Origin: Gordonia sputi NBRC 100414
GTDB lineage: Bacteria > Actinomycetota > Actinomycetes > Mycobacteriales > Mycobacteriaceae
Length of the DNA stretch: 64,000 bases
NCBI RefSeq assembly: GCF_000248055.1
Contig: NZ_BAFC01000006.1
Coordinates: 28,447 to 92,446, forward strand
Direction of reading: 5' to 3'
Under the pieces are notes generated by a model. It was not told the DNA's origin, ran no database searches, and worked only from the letters and a program-made list of their open reading frames with translations. This document shows positions 1-9,631 of the stretch, in pieces; positions within the stretch are counted from its first letter, which is position 1, and every line of letters starts with the position of its first letter. The position numbers and the translations under genes are program-made.

Positions 1-750
1 GCCGACACCATCGGAGAGGTGCTCGTCGCGCTCGACGCCGCCCGCGCGGCAGGGCTACCGGAGAACAAAATCTCGTGGTCGCTGCAACGCGAACTACTCA
101 AACGGGCCGAGGAGAACATCGACAAGCCCGACAACGGCATCTGGGAGATCCGCGGACCGCTACGCAAGTTCACACACTCGCGGGCGATGGTGTGGGCGGC
201 GTTCGACCGCGGCGTCCGAGCCGTCGAAGAACACGGACTCAAGGGGCCTGCCAACCATTGGAAAGCGTTGCGCGACAAGATTCGTGCCGAGATCGAGGAG
301 ACCATGGTCGACCCGGACACCGGTCGGTTCGTCCAGTACCCGGGCACCACGGAGGTCGACGCCTCGCTCCTGCAACTCCCCCAGGTCGGCTTCTGCGACT
401 TCGACGATCCGCGCATGCTCGCCACGGTCGAGGGCATCGAACAAACCCTGATGCAGGGCGGATTGGTGCTGCGCTACCGGACGTCGTCGCACGTCGACGG
501 GCTCGACGGCACCGAGCACCCCTTCATGGCGTGTACTTTCTGGCTTGCCGAGCAATACGCCCGCAGCGGCAGGCGCGGCGACGCCGAGAAAGTGATGGCC
601 CAGGGTATGGCGACGGCCAACGATGTCGGACTGTTCTCCGAGGAGTACGACGTCGACGCGCGTAGGCAGGTCGGAAACACGCCACAGGCGCTGTCGCACT
701 TGGCATTTGTGCGCGCCGCGGATGCGTTCGCCGACTATCCGGACAACTGA
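1..750 (+). CDS. Glycoside hydrolase family 15 protein (glucoamylase/trehalase type), C-terminal part
   Basis: This is the last 249 codons of a gene that begins before the window; the frame is open from base 1 and ends at TGA 748-750. The segment GIWEIRG followed by FTHSRAMVWAAFDRGV is the conserved part of the (alpha/alpha)6 barrel of GH15 proteins, a family that in actinobacteria includes glucoamylase-like enzymes and trehalases. The segments TEVDASLLQLPQVGF and HPFMACTFWLAEQYA fit the same fold. Substrate (trehalose or an alpha-glucan) cannot be decided from this fragment. No signal peptide can be judged because the N-terminus is missing. The stop codon lies in the first copy of a 23-bp tandem repeat. 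Confidence 0.85.
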   Translation, partial: ADTIGEVLVALDAARAAGLPENKISWSLQRELLKRAEENIDKPDNGIWEIRGPLRKFTHSRAMVWAAFDRGVRAVEEHGLKGPANHWKALRDKIRAEIEETMVDPDTGRFVQYPGTTEVDASLLQLPQVGFCDFDDPRMLATVEGIEQTLMQGGLVLRYRTSSHVDGLDGTEHPFMACTFWLAEQYARSGRRGDAEKVMAQGMATANDVGLFSEEYDVDARRQVGNTPQALSHLAFVRAADAFADYPDN

Positions 751-801
751 GTCCGTCCTAAACGGACAACTGGCCCCGTCCTAACCGGACAATTGCCCCC
801 G
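741..801. repeat. 23-bp tandem repeat spanning a stop codon
   Basis: Copies start at 741, 764 and 787 and each begins GGACAA(C/T)TG. The first copy carries the stop codon TGA (748-750) of the GH15 gene. Copies one and two also carry TAA at 759-761 and 782-784, so stop triplets occur in all three forward frames. The short inverted repeats GTCC-TAAAC-GGAC and GTCC-TAACC-GGAC inside the array could form small hairpins and help termination. Confidence 0.75.
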
Positions 802-818
802 CCGCCCCGCGAGCAGCC

Positions 819-1253
819 TCAGCGGTGAGACCCCAACGGGGAGTTCACAAACCACACGATCTCCTCGCGCATCGACCGACTGCGCCAGCCATCTTCGGTG
901 CGGACGAGTTCATGGTGGTAGTAGCCGCCACACGAACTCTGCTCGCCGAGCCCCGGTATCTGCATGGGGTTGAAGAACTGTGCGCGGACGGTAGCCTTGT
1001 CGCCGCTGATCTCGGCGTCGATGTTCATCACGTAGTGCATCGTCATCTCCAACGACGACAGCCCCCGCTCGAGCCAATCGACAACATCGCCGACGCCGCC
1101 GACGATTCCGAACGGCGATGCCGTGTAGTCGATTTCGGCGTCGTCGGTGAAAACCGTACGATAGAGCGACCAATCCCTTGCGTCGACCGCGGTTGCGTAC
1201 CGAGTCAGCAACTGCCGGATCTCAAGCGTGTCCCCGAGGGTCTGGGTGTCCAC
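819..1253 (-). CDS. SnoaL-like / NTF2-fold protein
   Basis: The 144-residue protein has the layout of the SnoaL-like NTF2 superfamily: an N-terminal helix (EIRQLLTRYATAVDARDW), a segment LYRTVFTDDAEIDY with the acidic residues usual in this fold, and a C-terminal sheet ending YYHHELVRTEDGWRSRSM. Members are small cone-shaped hydrolases, isomerases or binding proteins; the substrate here is unknown. The GTG start at 1253 is preferred because GGGGGAGGAG lies just upstream, although the frame is open further. It is the third gene of a likely operon with the DUF427 and nitroreductase genes, 17 bp after DUF427. Confidence 0.8.
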   Translation of the reverse strand: MDTQTLGDTLEIRQLLTRYATAVDARDWSLYRTVFTDDAEIDYTASPFGIVGGVGDVVDWLERGLSSLEMTMHYVMNIDAEISGDKATVRAQFFNPMQIPGLGEQSSCGGYYHHELVRTEDGWRSRSMREEIVWFVNSPLGSHR

Positions 1254-1270
1254 TTCGCTCCTCCCCCTGC

Positions 1271-1651
1271 TCAATTCGGTGTGATCTCGATGGTCACCGC
1301 GTCGGGATAGAACGCGACGTGGCCTGCGATCTCGCCGACCGCGGGGTACGGCTGGTCGTAGAACCACACCTTGTCGGCGAGAGTCGCACCGTCGGCACCG
1401 ACTATCCCGTGGTATCCGGCCTCCCCCTTGTAGGGACAGTAGGTCTGATGCGTGCTCGGAGTGAGGACGTCGGCGTCGAGGTCGTGGCGCGGTATGTAGT
1501 AGACCGGCGGATACGACGCCTCACGCAGAATGAGCGCGGCGTCGGTCTCGGCAATGACGCGATCGCCGACGCGTACTCGCACATGTTCTGCGGTGGGTTC
1601 GACGGTGATCGGGTGGTCTTCGGTCGGCAATAGCACCTGGCGTTCGCTCAT
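1271..1651 (-). CDS. DUF427 domain-containing protein
   Basis: This 126-residue protein matches the DUF427 family, with the typical core ILREASYPPVYYIPRHDLD followed by TYCPYKGEAGYH and WFYDQPYPAVGEIAGHVAFY. The family is widespread in actinobacteria and proteobacteria, folds as a small beta barrel and has no established reaction. The ATG at 1649-1651 is the start because ACAGGAGACTC precedes it. That ribosome-binding site lies in one copy of a 17-bp tandem repeat that also covers the stop codon of the upstream nitroreductase gene. The three genes are probably co-transcribed. Confidence 0.85.
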   Translation of the reverse strand: MSERQVLLPTEDHPITVEPTAEHVRVRVGDRVIAETDAALILREASYPPVYYIPRHDLDADVLTPSTHQTYCPYKGEAGYHGIVGADGATLADKVWFYDQPYPAVGEIAGHVAFYPDAVTIEITPN

Positions 1652-1655
1652 GAGT

Positions 1656-1706
1656 CTCCTGTGTCGGTCCTGCTTGTGTGTCGGTCCTGCTTGTGTGTCA
1701 GTCCTG
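1656..1706. repeat. Three 17-bp tandem repeats between two operon genes
   Basis: Three copies of a 17-bp unit run 1656-1672, 1673-1689 and 1690-1706. Read on the minus strand, the first copy contains the stop codon TGA of the nitroreductase gene and the last contains the Shine-Dalgarno sequence of the DUF427 gene. In the two other copies the TGA is CGA. The array fills essentially the whole intergenic space. Confidence 0.85.
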
Positions 1707-2399
1707 TGTGGCCCGCAGCGGCGGACCGTCGAATCTCTCGATCGTGACGAACTCGTCGACGGGTTGCCTGCGCAGCTTCGTGAGCTGTTTGACCGGCTTG
1801 CCGATGGGCAACACGGCGGCGACCGCGTGCGTCGTCGGCAACCCGAGAAGTTCTTGGACGGCAGGCTCGCTCGCCGCGGCCATCGTCGTGACCGTGCCGC
1901 CGAAGCCGTGGGCACGAGCCTGTAGCAGGATGTTCCACACCAGCGGATAGATCGACGCACCGCTGATGACGCCGATACGGTCGAGATCCTGGTCGGTCGC
2001 CGCGACGACGGCGAGGTCGACCGACACGACGAGCACAACCGGAGCGTTGATGAGTGGCGAGACGAATGCGTCGACACCGTCGACGGCTTCGAGGTCGGCC
2101 TCGGTGACCGACGTCGGGTTGACCGGATTCCACGGACTCTCGCCTGCCGCCTTTTGTGCGAGATAGCGCCGGGCCGCCGGTTTGCTGAGGTCAGCGATCC
2201 GACGTTTCGTCTCGGCGTCGCGGACCACGGTCACGTGCGCGCCCTGACGGTTACCGCCGCTCGGGGCGAAGCGCGCGACGTCGAGGATGTCGAAGAGCAC
2301 GTCGTCGGGAAGTGGGTCGTCGGTGTACGACCGCGATGCGAACGTCGTGCGCATCGCCTCGCTCAGGTCGAAGCCGCTCGTGCTCGTGTCGGAGTCCAC
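1698..2399 (-). CDS. Nitroreductase family protein
   Basis: The 233-residue product has the nitroreductase pattern: an N-terminal FASRSYTDDPLPDDVLFDIL, the FMN-phosphate-binding motif ARFAPSGGNRQ, and a C-terminal AVLPIGKP. Enzymes of this family use FMN and NAD(P)H to reduce nitro groups, quinones or activated double bonds; the natural substrate is not visible. The GTG start at 2399 is preceded by CATAGT six bases upstream, so the messenger may be leaderless, although GAAGAG next to the start is a possible weak ribosome-binding site. It heads a probable operon with the DUF427 and SnoaL genes. Confidence 0.85.
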   Translation of the reverse strand: MDSDTSTSGFDLSEAMRTTFASRSYTDDPLPDDVLFDILDVARFAPSGGNRQGAHVTVVRDAETKRRIADLSKPAARRYLAQKAAGESPWNPVNPTSVTEADLEAVDGVDAFVSPLINAPVVLVVSVDLAVVAATDQDLDRIGVISGASIYPLVWNILLQARAHGFGGTVTTMAAASEPAVQELLGLPTTHAVAAVLPIGKPVKQLTKLRRQPVDEFVTIERFDGPPLRATQD

Positions 2400-2539
2400 C
2401 TCTTCACTATGCCAATCCGGTCAACCGGCGGGAGCGGTACTCGACGATCCGGCGCACTCGCGCGCCCGTGCTGATTGAATGGCTGTCGAGACGCGACGGC
2501 CATTCGACGGTCGATGCGGACAGAATGCGGGGGTGAGGC

Positions 2540-3586
2540 GTGAGCCGACGTTCGACGCTGCAGCGACTCGACCCGATCGGTTCGTGGGGCGGGCTGCACA
2601 CCGTGAGTCGACTCGTCTACTCCACTCCTGGACCGGATGGAACGTCGGTCACCGCAACGGGATTGGTGTGCCTCCCAGATGGTCCGGCCCCCGCCGAGGG
2701 ATGGCGGGTGGTCGCGTGGACCCACGGGACGTCGGGGTTGTCGGAGCATTGTGGGTTGACCGGCTCGCCAGATCTCGAGGCCGGGACCGGCGAGGTGATC
2801 GGCCGTCTCAACGCCGCCGGGTACGCCGTCGTCGCCCCGGACTACCTCGGCCTCGGGCCCGGCACCATCGGACCGCATCCGTATCTGCACACCGACACCG
2901 AATCGACCGCGACGATCGACGCAGTGGCCGCAGCACGCGCGGGCATCCATGAGCTGTCGCGGCACTGGGCCGTCGCCGGTCAGTCGCAGGGCGGTCACGC
3001 GGCACTCGCGGCGGGGCACCGCGCGGCGACGTATGCACCCGACCTGATCTTCCACGGCACCGCGGCCCTGGCCCCGGCGTCGAACATCGAGCACGTCTTC
3101 GCGATGGCCCGACCCGGGATGCCCTCAATCCCCGGCTTTCCCGTGGGCAGCCTGCTCGCGGTGCTGACCGGGATGACGGCGACGCCGACCAAGGTGGACG
3201 TCCGCGCCTACCTCACCCCTGCCGGCCAGCGAATCTCCGACGAGATGACCGGTGTGTGCAGCGCCGCGTGGCCGCAACTGGTTGCGGGTGTATCCACGGG
3301 TTCGGTAGTGGCGAAACCCCTGGGCGACAGCGATTTTCGACGCTCCCTCGCCGAATACATGGCCGTGCCCACCGGCGACTACGGCGCTCCGGTGTTGATC
3401 GTGCACGGCTGGAAGGACTCTCGCGTACCACTGCCGCTGACGCTACGTCTGCTCCGACAGTTCCGGCGAGCGGGCACGCGCTTCGAGTTCCACGCCGTCA
3501 ACGCGGGCCACGACGACGTCCGCGACGGGGCCGGCCTCATGTACCTCCTGGCGTTCCTCCACCGCATCCTGCCCGCGCAGGGTTGA
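2540..3586 (+). CDS. Secretory-lipase-like alpha/beta hydrolase (LIP family)
   Basis: This 348-residue hydrolase resembles the LIP family of secretory lipases: a long N-terminal half with WTHGTSGL, GYAVVAPDYLGLG and the nucleophile elbow GQSQGGHAA (Ser about residue 150), then an Asp candidate in VHGWKDSRVP and the catalytic His in NAGHDDVRDG. It probably cleaves acyl esters. No convincing signal peptide is seen from the GTG start at 2540, so it may be cytoplasmic. An upstream in-frame start is possible. It converges with the catalase gene, and a strong hairpin lies between them. Confidence 0.8.
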   Translation: MSRRSTLQRLDPIGSWGGLHTVSRLVYSTPGPDGTSVTATGLVCLPDGPAPAEGWRVVAWTHGTSGLSEHCGLTGSPDLEAGTGEVIGRLNAAGYAVVAPDYLGLGPGTIGPHPYLHTDTESTATIDAVAAARAGIHELSRHWAVAGQSQGGHAALAAGHRAATYAPDLIFHGTAALAPASNIEHVFAMARPGMPSIPGFPVGSLLAVLTGMTATPTKVDVRAYLTPAGQRISDEMTGVCSAAWPQLVAGVSTGSVVAKPLGDSDFRRSLAEYMAVPTGDYGAPVLIVHGWKDSRVPLPLTLRLLRQFRRAGTRFEFHAVNAGHDDVRDGAGLMYLLAFLHRILPAQG

Positions 3587-3600
3587 GCGGACGCACAGTC

Positions 3601-3734
3601 GGCCGGACAGAGCGCCCACTCGGCCTGACAGAGCGCCCACTCGACGAAATAAGGCGCACAGTCGGCGGGAGTTCCCGTCGACTGTGCGCCTTATTCAGCC
3701 CACTGTGCGCCGTATTCAGCCCACTGTGCGCTCG
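3601..3734. repeat. Two sets of 21-bp tandem repeats
   Basis: Between the convergent hydrolase and catalase genes there are two 21-bp copies ending CAGAGCGCCCACTC (3601-3621 and 3622-3642) and two 21-bp copies beginning ATTCAGCCCACTGTGCGC (3693-3713 and 3714-3734). The second set shares CTGTGCGCC with the hairpin arms that separate the two sets. I see no gene here. Confidence 0.7.
3648..3695. terminator. Long hairpin between convergent genes
   Basis: Arms 3648-3670 and 3673-3695 form a 23-bp stem, from AATAAGGCGCACAGTCG to its complement, with one G-T wobble and only GT at the centre. A-rich bases flank one side and TTATT the other. This suits a bidirectional terminator for the hydrolase and catalase genes, although the U-tracts are short. 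It could equally be a mobile palindromic repeat. Confidence 0.6.
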
Positions 3735-3753
3735 AGGCAGGCGAGTGGGCGTC

Positions 3754-5274
3754 TCAGACCTTCTGCTGCATCGACGATCGGGCTGGGTTGCCCTGGTCGG
3801 CGGCCTTGGGGTCGGGCTCGTCGGCCTTCTCCGTGACGCCCTTCTTGATCTTGGCGCCGAGGTCGGTGTCGACGCGGCTCCAGTAGTCGAACGCTCGGGC
3901 CAGCACCGGCTCGGTCACTCCGTTGAGTAGATGGCCGACGACGTTGTCCACCAATCGATCTCGCGCAGCGTCGTCGAGTACCTCACGGACCAGGGTGCCC
4001 GCCTGACTCCAGTCGTCGTCCTCGGGATGGTCGACATAGGCGCTGCGGATGATCTCGCCGTCGGCTGCCCACTGAGGCTCCGGCTGACCCGAGAACGTCG
4101 CGGCGGGACCACCTTTCGAGTTCGGTGCATAGACCGGGTCGGTCACCGGATTGATCCGCATCGCACCGTCTTTGGAGTAGGTGTGGACGTCGTTACGAGG
4201 CGCGTTGACCGGGATCTGCTTGTAGTTCACGCCGAGTCGGGCACGGTGCGCGTCGGCGTAGGCGAACACGCGGCCGAGCAGCATGCGGTCGGGGCTGAAT
4301 CCGATACCGGGCACGACGTTGTTCGGCTCGAATGCCGCCTGCTCGATCTGTGCATGGTTGTCGGTCGGGTTGGTGTGCAACGTCATCTTCCCGACCTCGT
4401 GCAGCGGGTAGTCGCCGTGCGGCCACACCTTGGTCAGGTCAAAGGGATTGAACCGATACGAGACCGCGTCGTCGTATGGCATCAGTTGCACCTTGAGCGT
4501 CCAGCTCGGCCGACCTCCGCCAGCGATGTTCTCGAAGAGGTCGCGGGTGTGGAAATCGGTGTCGGCAGAAGCCATTTGGTCGGCTTCGTCCTGGGTGAAG
4601 AACTCGACGCCCTGATCGGAAATGAAGTGATACCTCACCCAGTGCTTGACGCCCTGGGCATTCACCCACAGATAGGTGTGCGAGCTGTAGCCGTTCATGT
4701 GGCGCCAGGTCTTCGGAATGCCGCGGTCGCCCATGAGCCAGGTGACCTGGTGCGCCGACTCCGGAGACAACGTCCAGAAGTCCCACTGCATGTCGTGGTC
4801 GCGAAGGTTGTTGTCGGCGCGGCGTTTCTGCGACCGGATGAAGTGCTGGAACTTCAGCGGATCCTTGATGAAGAAGACCGGCGTGTTGTTGCCGACCATG
4901 TCGTAGATGCCCTCTGAGGTATAGAACTTCAACGCGAAGCCGCGCGGGTCGCGCCAGGTGTCCGGACTGCCCCGCTCTCCGGCGACGGTCGAGAATCTCG
5001 CGACCATCTCCGTCTTCACGCCCGGCTGGAACAGTGCCGCGCAGGTGTACGCCGAGACGTCTTCGGTTGTCTCGAACGTGCCGAATGCACCGCTCCCCTT
5101 GGCGTGGGGCTGACGCTCGGGAATGCGTTCGCGGTTGAACTGGGCCATCTGCTCGATCAGGTAGTGATCGTGCAGGACGATGGGACCACCGGCACCGACG
5201 GTGAGCGAATGCTCATCGCTTCCGGCAGGAGCTCCGGAGTCTCTGGTTGTGTAGAAATCGTTCTGATCCGACAT
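3754..5274 (-). CDS. katA: Catalase (monofunctional, haem)
   Basis: The 506-residue protein is a typical small-subunit clade catalase that dismutates hydrogen peroxide. The active-site His lies in [13 protein letters not shown], the distal Asn in [17 protein letters not shown], and the proximal haem-ligand Tyr in [14 protein letters not shown]. The start at ATG 5274 (MSDQNDF) is preferred over an upstream in-frame codon because GGAGGCGAT lies directly before it. The end SSMQQKV is normal for the family. No OxyR- or FurA-type site was recognised in the 157 bp upstream. The gene stands alone, convergent with the lipase-like gene. Confidence 0.95.
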   Translation of the reverse strand: MSDQNDFYTTRDSGAPAGSDEHSLTVGAGGPIVLHDHYLIEQMAQFNRERIPERQPHAKGSGAFGTFETTEDVSAYTCAALFQPGVKTEMVARFSTVAGERGSPDTWRDPRGFALKFYTSEGIYDMVGNNTPVFFIKDPLKFQHFIRSQKRRADNNLRDHDMQWDFWTLSPESAHQVTWLMGDRGIPKTWRHMNGYSSHTYLWVNAQGVKHWVRYHFISDQGVEFFTQDEADQMASADTDFHTRDLFENIAGGGRPSWTLKVQLMPYDDAVSYRFNPFDLTKVWPHGDYPLHEVGKMTLHTNPTDNHAQIEQAAFEPNNVVPGIGFSPDRMLLGRVFAYADAHRARLGVNYKQIPVNAPRNDVHTYSKDGAMRINPVTDPVYAPNSKGGPAATFSGQPEPQWAADGEIIRSAYVDHPEDDDWSQAGTLVREVLDDAARDRLVDNVVGHLLNGVTEPVLARAFDYWSRVDTDLGAKIKKGVTEKADEPDPKAADQGNPARSSMQQKV

Positions 5275-5431
5275 ATCGCCTCCAAGGGGCTGGTGCGGGC
5301 GAAAAGTTGTCAACGAGGCGTCGGGCTGTTTCAACGCCGTGCCCTCGACACTAGACGCCGGGCCGATATGGCGCAGAAACTTTCACTGACCAGCAAGAAG
5401 GGGCTGGACGGCAAAATCAGTACAGCAGGAG

Positions 5432-6169
5432 TCAGTACAGCAGGGGGCCGAGTTCGGCGGCGAGTTCACGACAGCGGGGCACGAGGGAGGTGATGGCATC
5501 CAGACGCGCAGAGAACCCCTTCACCGTGACCGCGCCACGGACCACGCCCTCGACGTCGAGGATCGGTACGGCGATCGACGCCTCGCCGTCGAGCATCTCG
5601 TCGACCGAGACCGCGTAGCCACGTTGGCGGGTCTCCTCTACCTGTGCTGCGAGTTCACGCATCTCGACGACGGTCGACTGTGTCAGCGCGGGAAGCGTTG
5701 GTGGCAGGAGCTCGCGCCACTGCGAATCCGCTGCGAGCAGAAGCTTTCCCGCGGCCGATGCGTGTAGCGACCGGATCATCTCGTGCTCGGCGGCCAACGG
5801 ATGGTCGGGGTCCATGTCGACGATCCGCAGGGTCGCGGGCCGAAAGTGCATGACGTACACACCGAAACGCACTGATGCGCGGAACTTCTCGCAGAGTTCT
5901 TGTGCGCGACTGGACATGTACGGGGTAACCGCGGAGTGCACCATGGTGTTCAATCTGTTGCCCAGCGCGAAACCCCGCAGATCCGCGGTCCGCACGAGGT
6001 ACTCCTCGACGGCCAACGTGTTCAACAGGCGATAGATGTTAGCGGGCGGCAGATCCAGGCGGTCCGCGATCTCGCGGCTCGTCGCTCCCGGCCCGAGATC
6101 GCCGACCGCCTCGATGATCTGCATTGCCCGCGCTATCGACTCCCCTGCGCCGGGACGTCCCATCCCCAT
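5432..6169 (-). CDS. IclR family transcriptional regulator
   Basis: The 245-residue protein has an N-terminal winged helix (SIARAMQIIEAVGDL, then ATSREIADRLDLPPANIYRLLNTL) and the C-terminal IclR effector domain (RILD-like segment TLRIVDMDPDHP, then LHASAAGKLLLA and YAVSVDEMLDGEASIAVPI). IclR proteins sense small organic acids and control catabolic genes. The ATG at 6169 overlaps the stop codon of the upstream permease as TGATG, which shows translational coupling and an operon. The regulator is intact while the permease, and the amidase beyond it, are broken. Confidence 0.9.
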   Translation of the reverse strand: MGMGRPGAGESIARAMQIIEAVGDLGPGATSREIADRLDLPPANIYRLLNTLAVEEYLVRTADLRGFALGNRLNTMVHSAVTPYMSSRAQELCEKFRASVRFGVYVMHFRPATLRIVDMDPDHPLAAEHEMIRSLHASAAGKLLLAADSQWRELLPPTLPALTQSTVVEMRELAAQVEETRQRGYAVSVDEMLDGEASIAVPILDVEGVVRGAVTVKGFSARLDAITSLVPRCRELAAELGPLLY

Positions 6170-7674
6170 CAGCGCATTCCCGGTAACGCCAGCACGTCGT
6201 CGCGGCTCGTCTCGTCGAACACCCCGACCCGCGCGAACCGTGCGGGCCACCGCGCATAGATCATGACCACCGCGACGGCCACGACCGCCACCGAGCCGAA
6301 GAAGCACAGGAACATCACGCGATCACCGGTGTCCGACATCGTTGCGCCCAAACCGAGAAGGATCACCAGGCACGACGCCGTTCCCCAACTCGCCACCAGC
6401 AGGGGTCGGGTCGGCTCCCCCATGCGTCGCAACAACCGTGGCGCCGCGAGGCATGCCGCGACATAACTACCCATGTAGCCCAGTGCGCTGAGGGTGAGGA
6501 AGTCACGGACGCCTTCCTCGGGATCGCCACCGCACCACAGGAACACCAACGGGCCGAGAGCCACCACCGATGTCGCGATCGCGGTGGCGACCGCAGGTGT
6601 GTGAAGTCGACGATGCGTGTCGCCGAACTGACGCGGGATGATGTGCTAGCGCCCCAGCGTGAACAGCACGCGCACAAGCGCATTCACCGACGCAAGCGCG
6701 CACGCCAGGAACGACGTCGCGATACCGACGTCGAGAATCACTGCGGCGAAGGGACTTCCGTCCGCGAGGAAGAGCGCCGCGAGCGGTGTGCTGCTCTCCC
6801 GTACCGAATCCGGCGCTCCCGCCATCGCCGCCGACTGACTCGACACGGCAAGCAGATAGATCACGCCTGCGAACAACGGTGTCCACAGCAGTGCACGCGG
6901 TACCGACCGGAAGGGTCGACGCGCCTCGGCGGACAGCGTCGTCGAACTCTCGAATCCGACGAATGCACTCACTGCGACAACCACACTCAGCGCCAGCGAG
7001 CCATCAGGATTCGGGTGCGCACTGGATAGCCGCCATGGTTGGTCACGATGGGTGTAGCCGAGCCACACCATCAGACCGGCCATCACGACCACCGCGAGCA
7101 GCTCGATGCAGAGGGTCACCACCGCCGAGACCTTCACCCCTCTGATCATGACGAAGGCCATGGCCACGGCGGCGAGAACAACGATCACGCTCATCGTGAC
7201 GTGCGATACCTGTTGTGTCACACCGACGCTGATCGCGAGATGATTCGTGTACAGGCCGACGGCCATGAGACCGGCGATACTCACGGCGGTGTAGCCGACG
7301 ACCGCCGACCATGCCGTCACCATCGCCGTCCTCGCGCCATACGCCTGAGCCACATAGGAATAGAGACCACCGACCACAGCAACGCGTTGCGCCATCGGCC
7401 GGATGCAGAGTGAGACGAACATGATCACCACGAGCGCGGTCAGGAATGCCGCAATACTTCTCACCCCACCTGCCGCCACGATCACGAAGAGTGGCGTCAC
7501 GGCGGACGTACCGGCAGGCGCGATCGCCGCGACAGACTGCGCGACAACCGCTACGAACGGGAGCTGCCTGCGGGTGAGCCCGCCTACCGGCGACTCGTCG
7601 GCGATCAGTGGTACCGAAGGCACGGGCGGCGAGGGAACCGATGAGGAGGAAGTCGAGGTCATGATCGCGTTCAC
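6169..7674 (-). pseudogene. APC-family amino-acid permease interrupted by an in-frame TAG
   Basis: The reading frame from GTG 7674 to TGA 6169-6171 would give about 500 residues with roughly 12 membrane segments and the APC start (GGLTRRQLPFVAVVAQSVAAI, AGTSAVTPLFVIVAAGG). It is broken by one TAG at 6646-6648, after VRVLFTLGR. Directly after the TAG the same frame continues with HIIPRQFGDTHRRLHTPAVA and four more hydrophobic segments, exactly as an intact permease would. One substitution (probably GAG or CAG to TAG) explains the break. The stump of about 342 residues lacks the last helices and is unlikely to transport. The gene overlaps the IclR gene and lies divergent from the amidase pseudogene. 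Confidence 0.85.
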
Positions 7675-7976
7675 AGTGGACCCCCGACGTTGCGTCGCGG
7701 CTACTCGAGGTCACGGCCGCGTTAACCGGAGTGAGATACGTACTACCCGGCAGTGAGCAATAGATCCAGGTCACGAGAGCCACGCCACTCGGACGTCACT
7801 CTCCGGACCCGCGTGTGACAGACAGGTAAATCCACTCGCGAGCGGCCGCTGACGATCTTCGCAACCAGTGCAACGTTGAGGCGATCCGCCGGTCACACCT
7901 GCCTCCTAGAGTCATGCCATCGCTGCCGGATCGCGGTGGCGGTGACGAATCACGACGGCCGGGGCAAAGGGGAACC
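7675..7976. other. Divergent intergenic region, permease/amidase
   Basis: These 302 bp lie between the divergent permease and amidase pseudogenes and should hold both promoters and any IclR operator. CAACGTTG is a small palindrome within it, but I could not recognise a convincing IclR site, a promoter pair or an open reading frame. Confidence 0.4.
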
Positions 7977-9619
7977 ATGTCGGCATCACAGGCGGTACGG
8001 GGCGTTGGAAGTGCCCCCCATCCACACGAGCACTCAACGGGGACAGGATCACATGACACGCCTGGGAGCGTCCAGCGCTCAGGCTTCCGCAGACGTTCCG
8101 TCCTCGTCGGGGGAGTTGCCGCGGCGGCGGTGGGTGCGGTTGCGCTGCAAGGCGTGACGGGGGCCGCACCCGCTGCGGCTGCGGGCCGCGACCTCGACCC
8201 ACACGACAAAGACATCGCGTTCGCAGGTGTCGTCGAGATCGCCAAACGCATTGCGGCAGGCGAGTTCACCGCACGACAGATCACCGACTTCTTCCTGGCT
8301 CGGATCGACATGCTCAATCCGACGTTGCGCGCGTGGACAATTCCGCTTCACGAGCGCGCCCGCGCCGAGGCCGACGCTCTCGACGCGAAGAAGGCCAGCG
8401 GCGCACGCCTCGGTCCACTGCACGGCGTGCCGATCGGGATCAAAGCCGAAAATCACGTCAAAGGCGTCCCGACGACCTACGGCGGCGCGGCGTTCACCAA
8501 ACCCTCGACCGACGACGCCGAGGTGGTGAAGCGCCTGCGCGCGGCGGGTGCGGTCATCCTCGGGATCACGGCCATGCCGGAGTTCGGCATCTGGCCGTTC
8601 ACAGAGACGTCGGCACATGGATACACCCGAAACCCGTGGAACATCCTGCACTCCACCGCAGGGTCGTCGGGAGGGACCGCGTCGGCGGTGGCGTCGGGCA
8701 TGGTTCCCGCAGCGATCGGTGGCGACGGTGGCGGATCGATTCGCCTGCCGTCGTCCTGGTGCGGCTTGTACGGGCTGAAACTCCAGCGTGGGCGAGTGTC
8801 GGCAGCACCCAACGTCGACCTGTGGAAGTCTCTCGTGTGATCGGCCCGCTGTGCCGGAAGGTCGAAGACACCGCGCTGATTCTCGACTGCATCCACGGCA
8901 GTGTCGCCGGGGTGGATCTCTACAAGGCCGATCCGTGGCCGTACACACTCACCGAGGCGTTGACGAAACCTGTTCGGTCACTACGGATTGCGATCTCCAC
9001 CGCGCAGCCCGCCGGCACGCACCTCGACGACGACACACGTCGCGCCGTGCTGCAGACCGGCGCCATACTCGGCAAGCTGGGCCACCGCGTCGTCGCACAC
9101 GATCCGGTCTACCCTGCGACACTCACCGCAGCGTTCCAACCGCAGGTTCTCGGCGGATTCAGCACCGAAGCCCGCCGCGCCGACCACTACGAGCTGCTCG
9201 AGCGACGCACCCGCGAAGGCGTCGACATCGGGCGCAGCACCGGCCTGGCGTCGGATATCGCAGTGGCCAAGGCCATCGAACTCAGCAAGACCGTCGGAAA
9301 GCAGATCCTGGCGTCGGTGTTTCCCGCCTACGATCTGCTGATCTGTCCGACAACGCCCGGAAAGGCTTATCCCATAGGACAACTCGACGGCGCGGGGTTC
9401 GTCGAGGCATCGTCCAAGGCGTCACCGGTCGCGGCATACACCTCCGTGTGGAACGTCGTGGGCAACCCGGCAGCAGCGGTACCCGCAGGCTTCTCCGGAG
9501 GCCTGCCGTTGAGCGTGCAGGTCGTCGGCCCCAACAACAGCGAACCCCTGATCTGTCAGGTCGCGGCGCAGCTGCAAAAGGCTCGGCGCTGGCCCGACCA
9601 GACGCCGCCGAACAGCTGA
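7977..9619 (+). pseudogene. Tat-exported amidase (amidase signature family) with a one-base deletion
   Basis: ATG 7977, preceded by AAAGGGGA, opens a product with a twin-arginine signal (FRRRSVLVGGVAAAAVG) and an amidase-signature domain: Lys in GVPIGIKAENH, then the Gly/Ser-rich stretch HSTAGSSGGTASAVASG with the catalytic serines. After KLQRGRVSAAPNVDLWKSL the frame hits TGA at 8838-8840. The downstream frame takes up the homology at once as VIGPLCRKVEDTALILDC and continues to PNS at 9619. Adding one G after CTCG (8832-8835) restores SLGVIGPLCR. The break is therefore a single-base deletion. The catalytic residues precede it, but the C-terminal half of the fold is lost. Confidence 0.85.
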
Positions 9620-9631
9620 GGCCGGGACTCC

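Noticed and set aside
3931..4917. A 328-codon open frame opposite the catalase gene
   Set aside because: The catalase on the other strand is certain by its catalytic residues. The opposite frame shows no family features.
6646..6648. TAG as a recoded codon (pyrrolysine)
   Set aside because: Pyrrolysine use is not known in these actinobacteria, the position is not a methyltransferase active site, and a simple point mutation explains it.
8826..8842. Programmed -1 ribosomal frameshifting in the amidase gene
   Set aside because: There is no heptameric slippery sequence or obvious pseudoknot, and amidases of this family are not known to use frameshifting. A one-base deletion is simpler.
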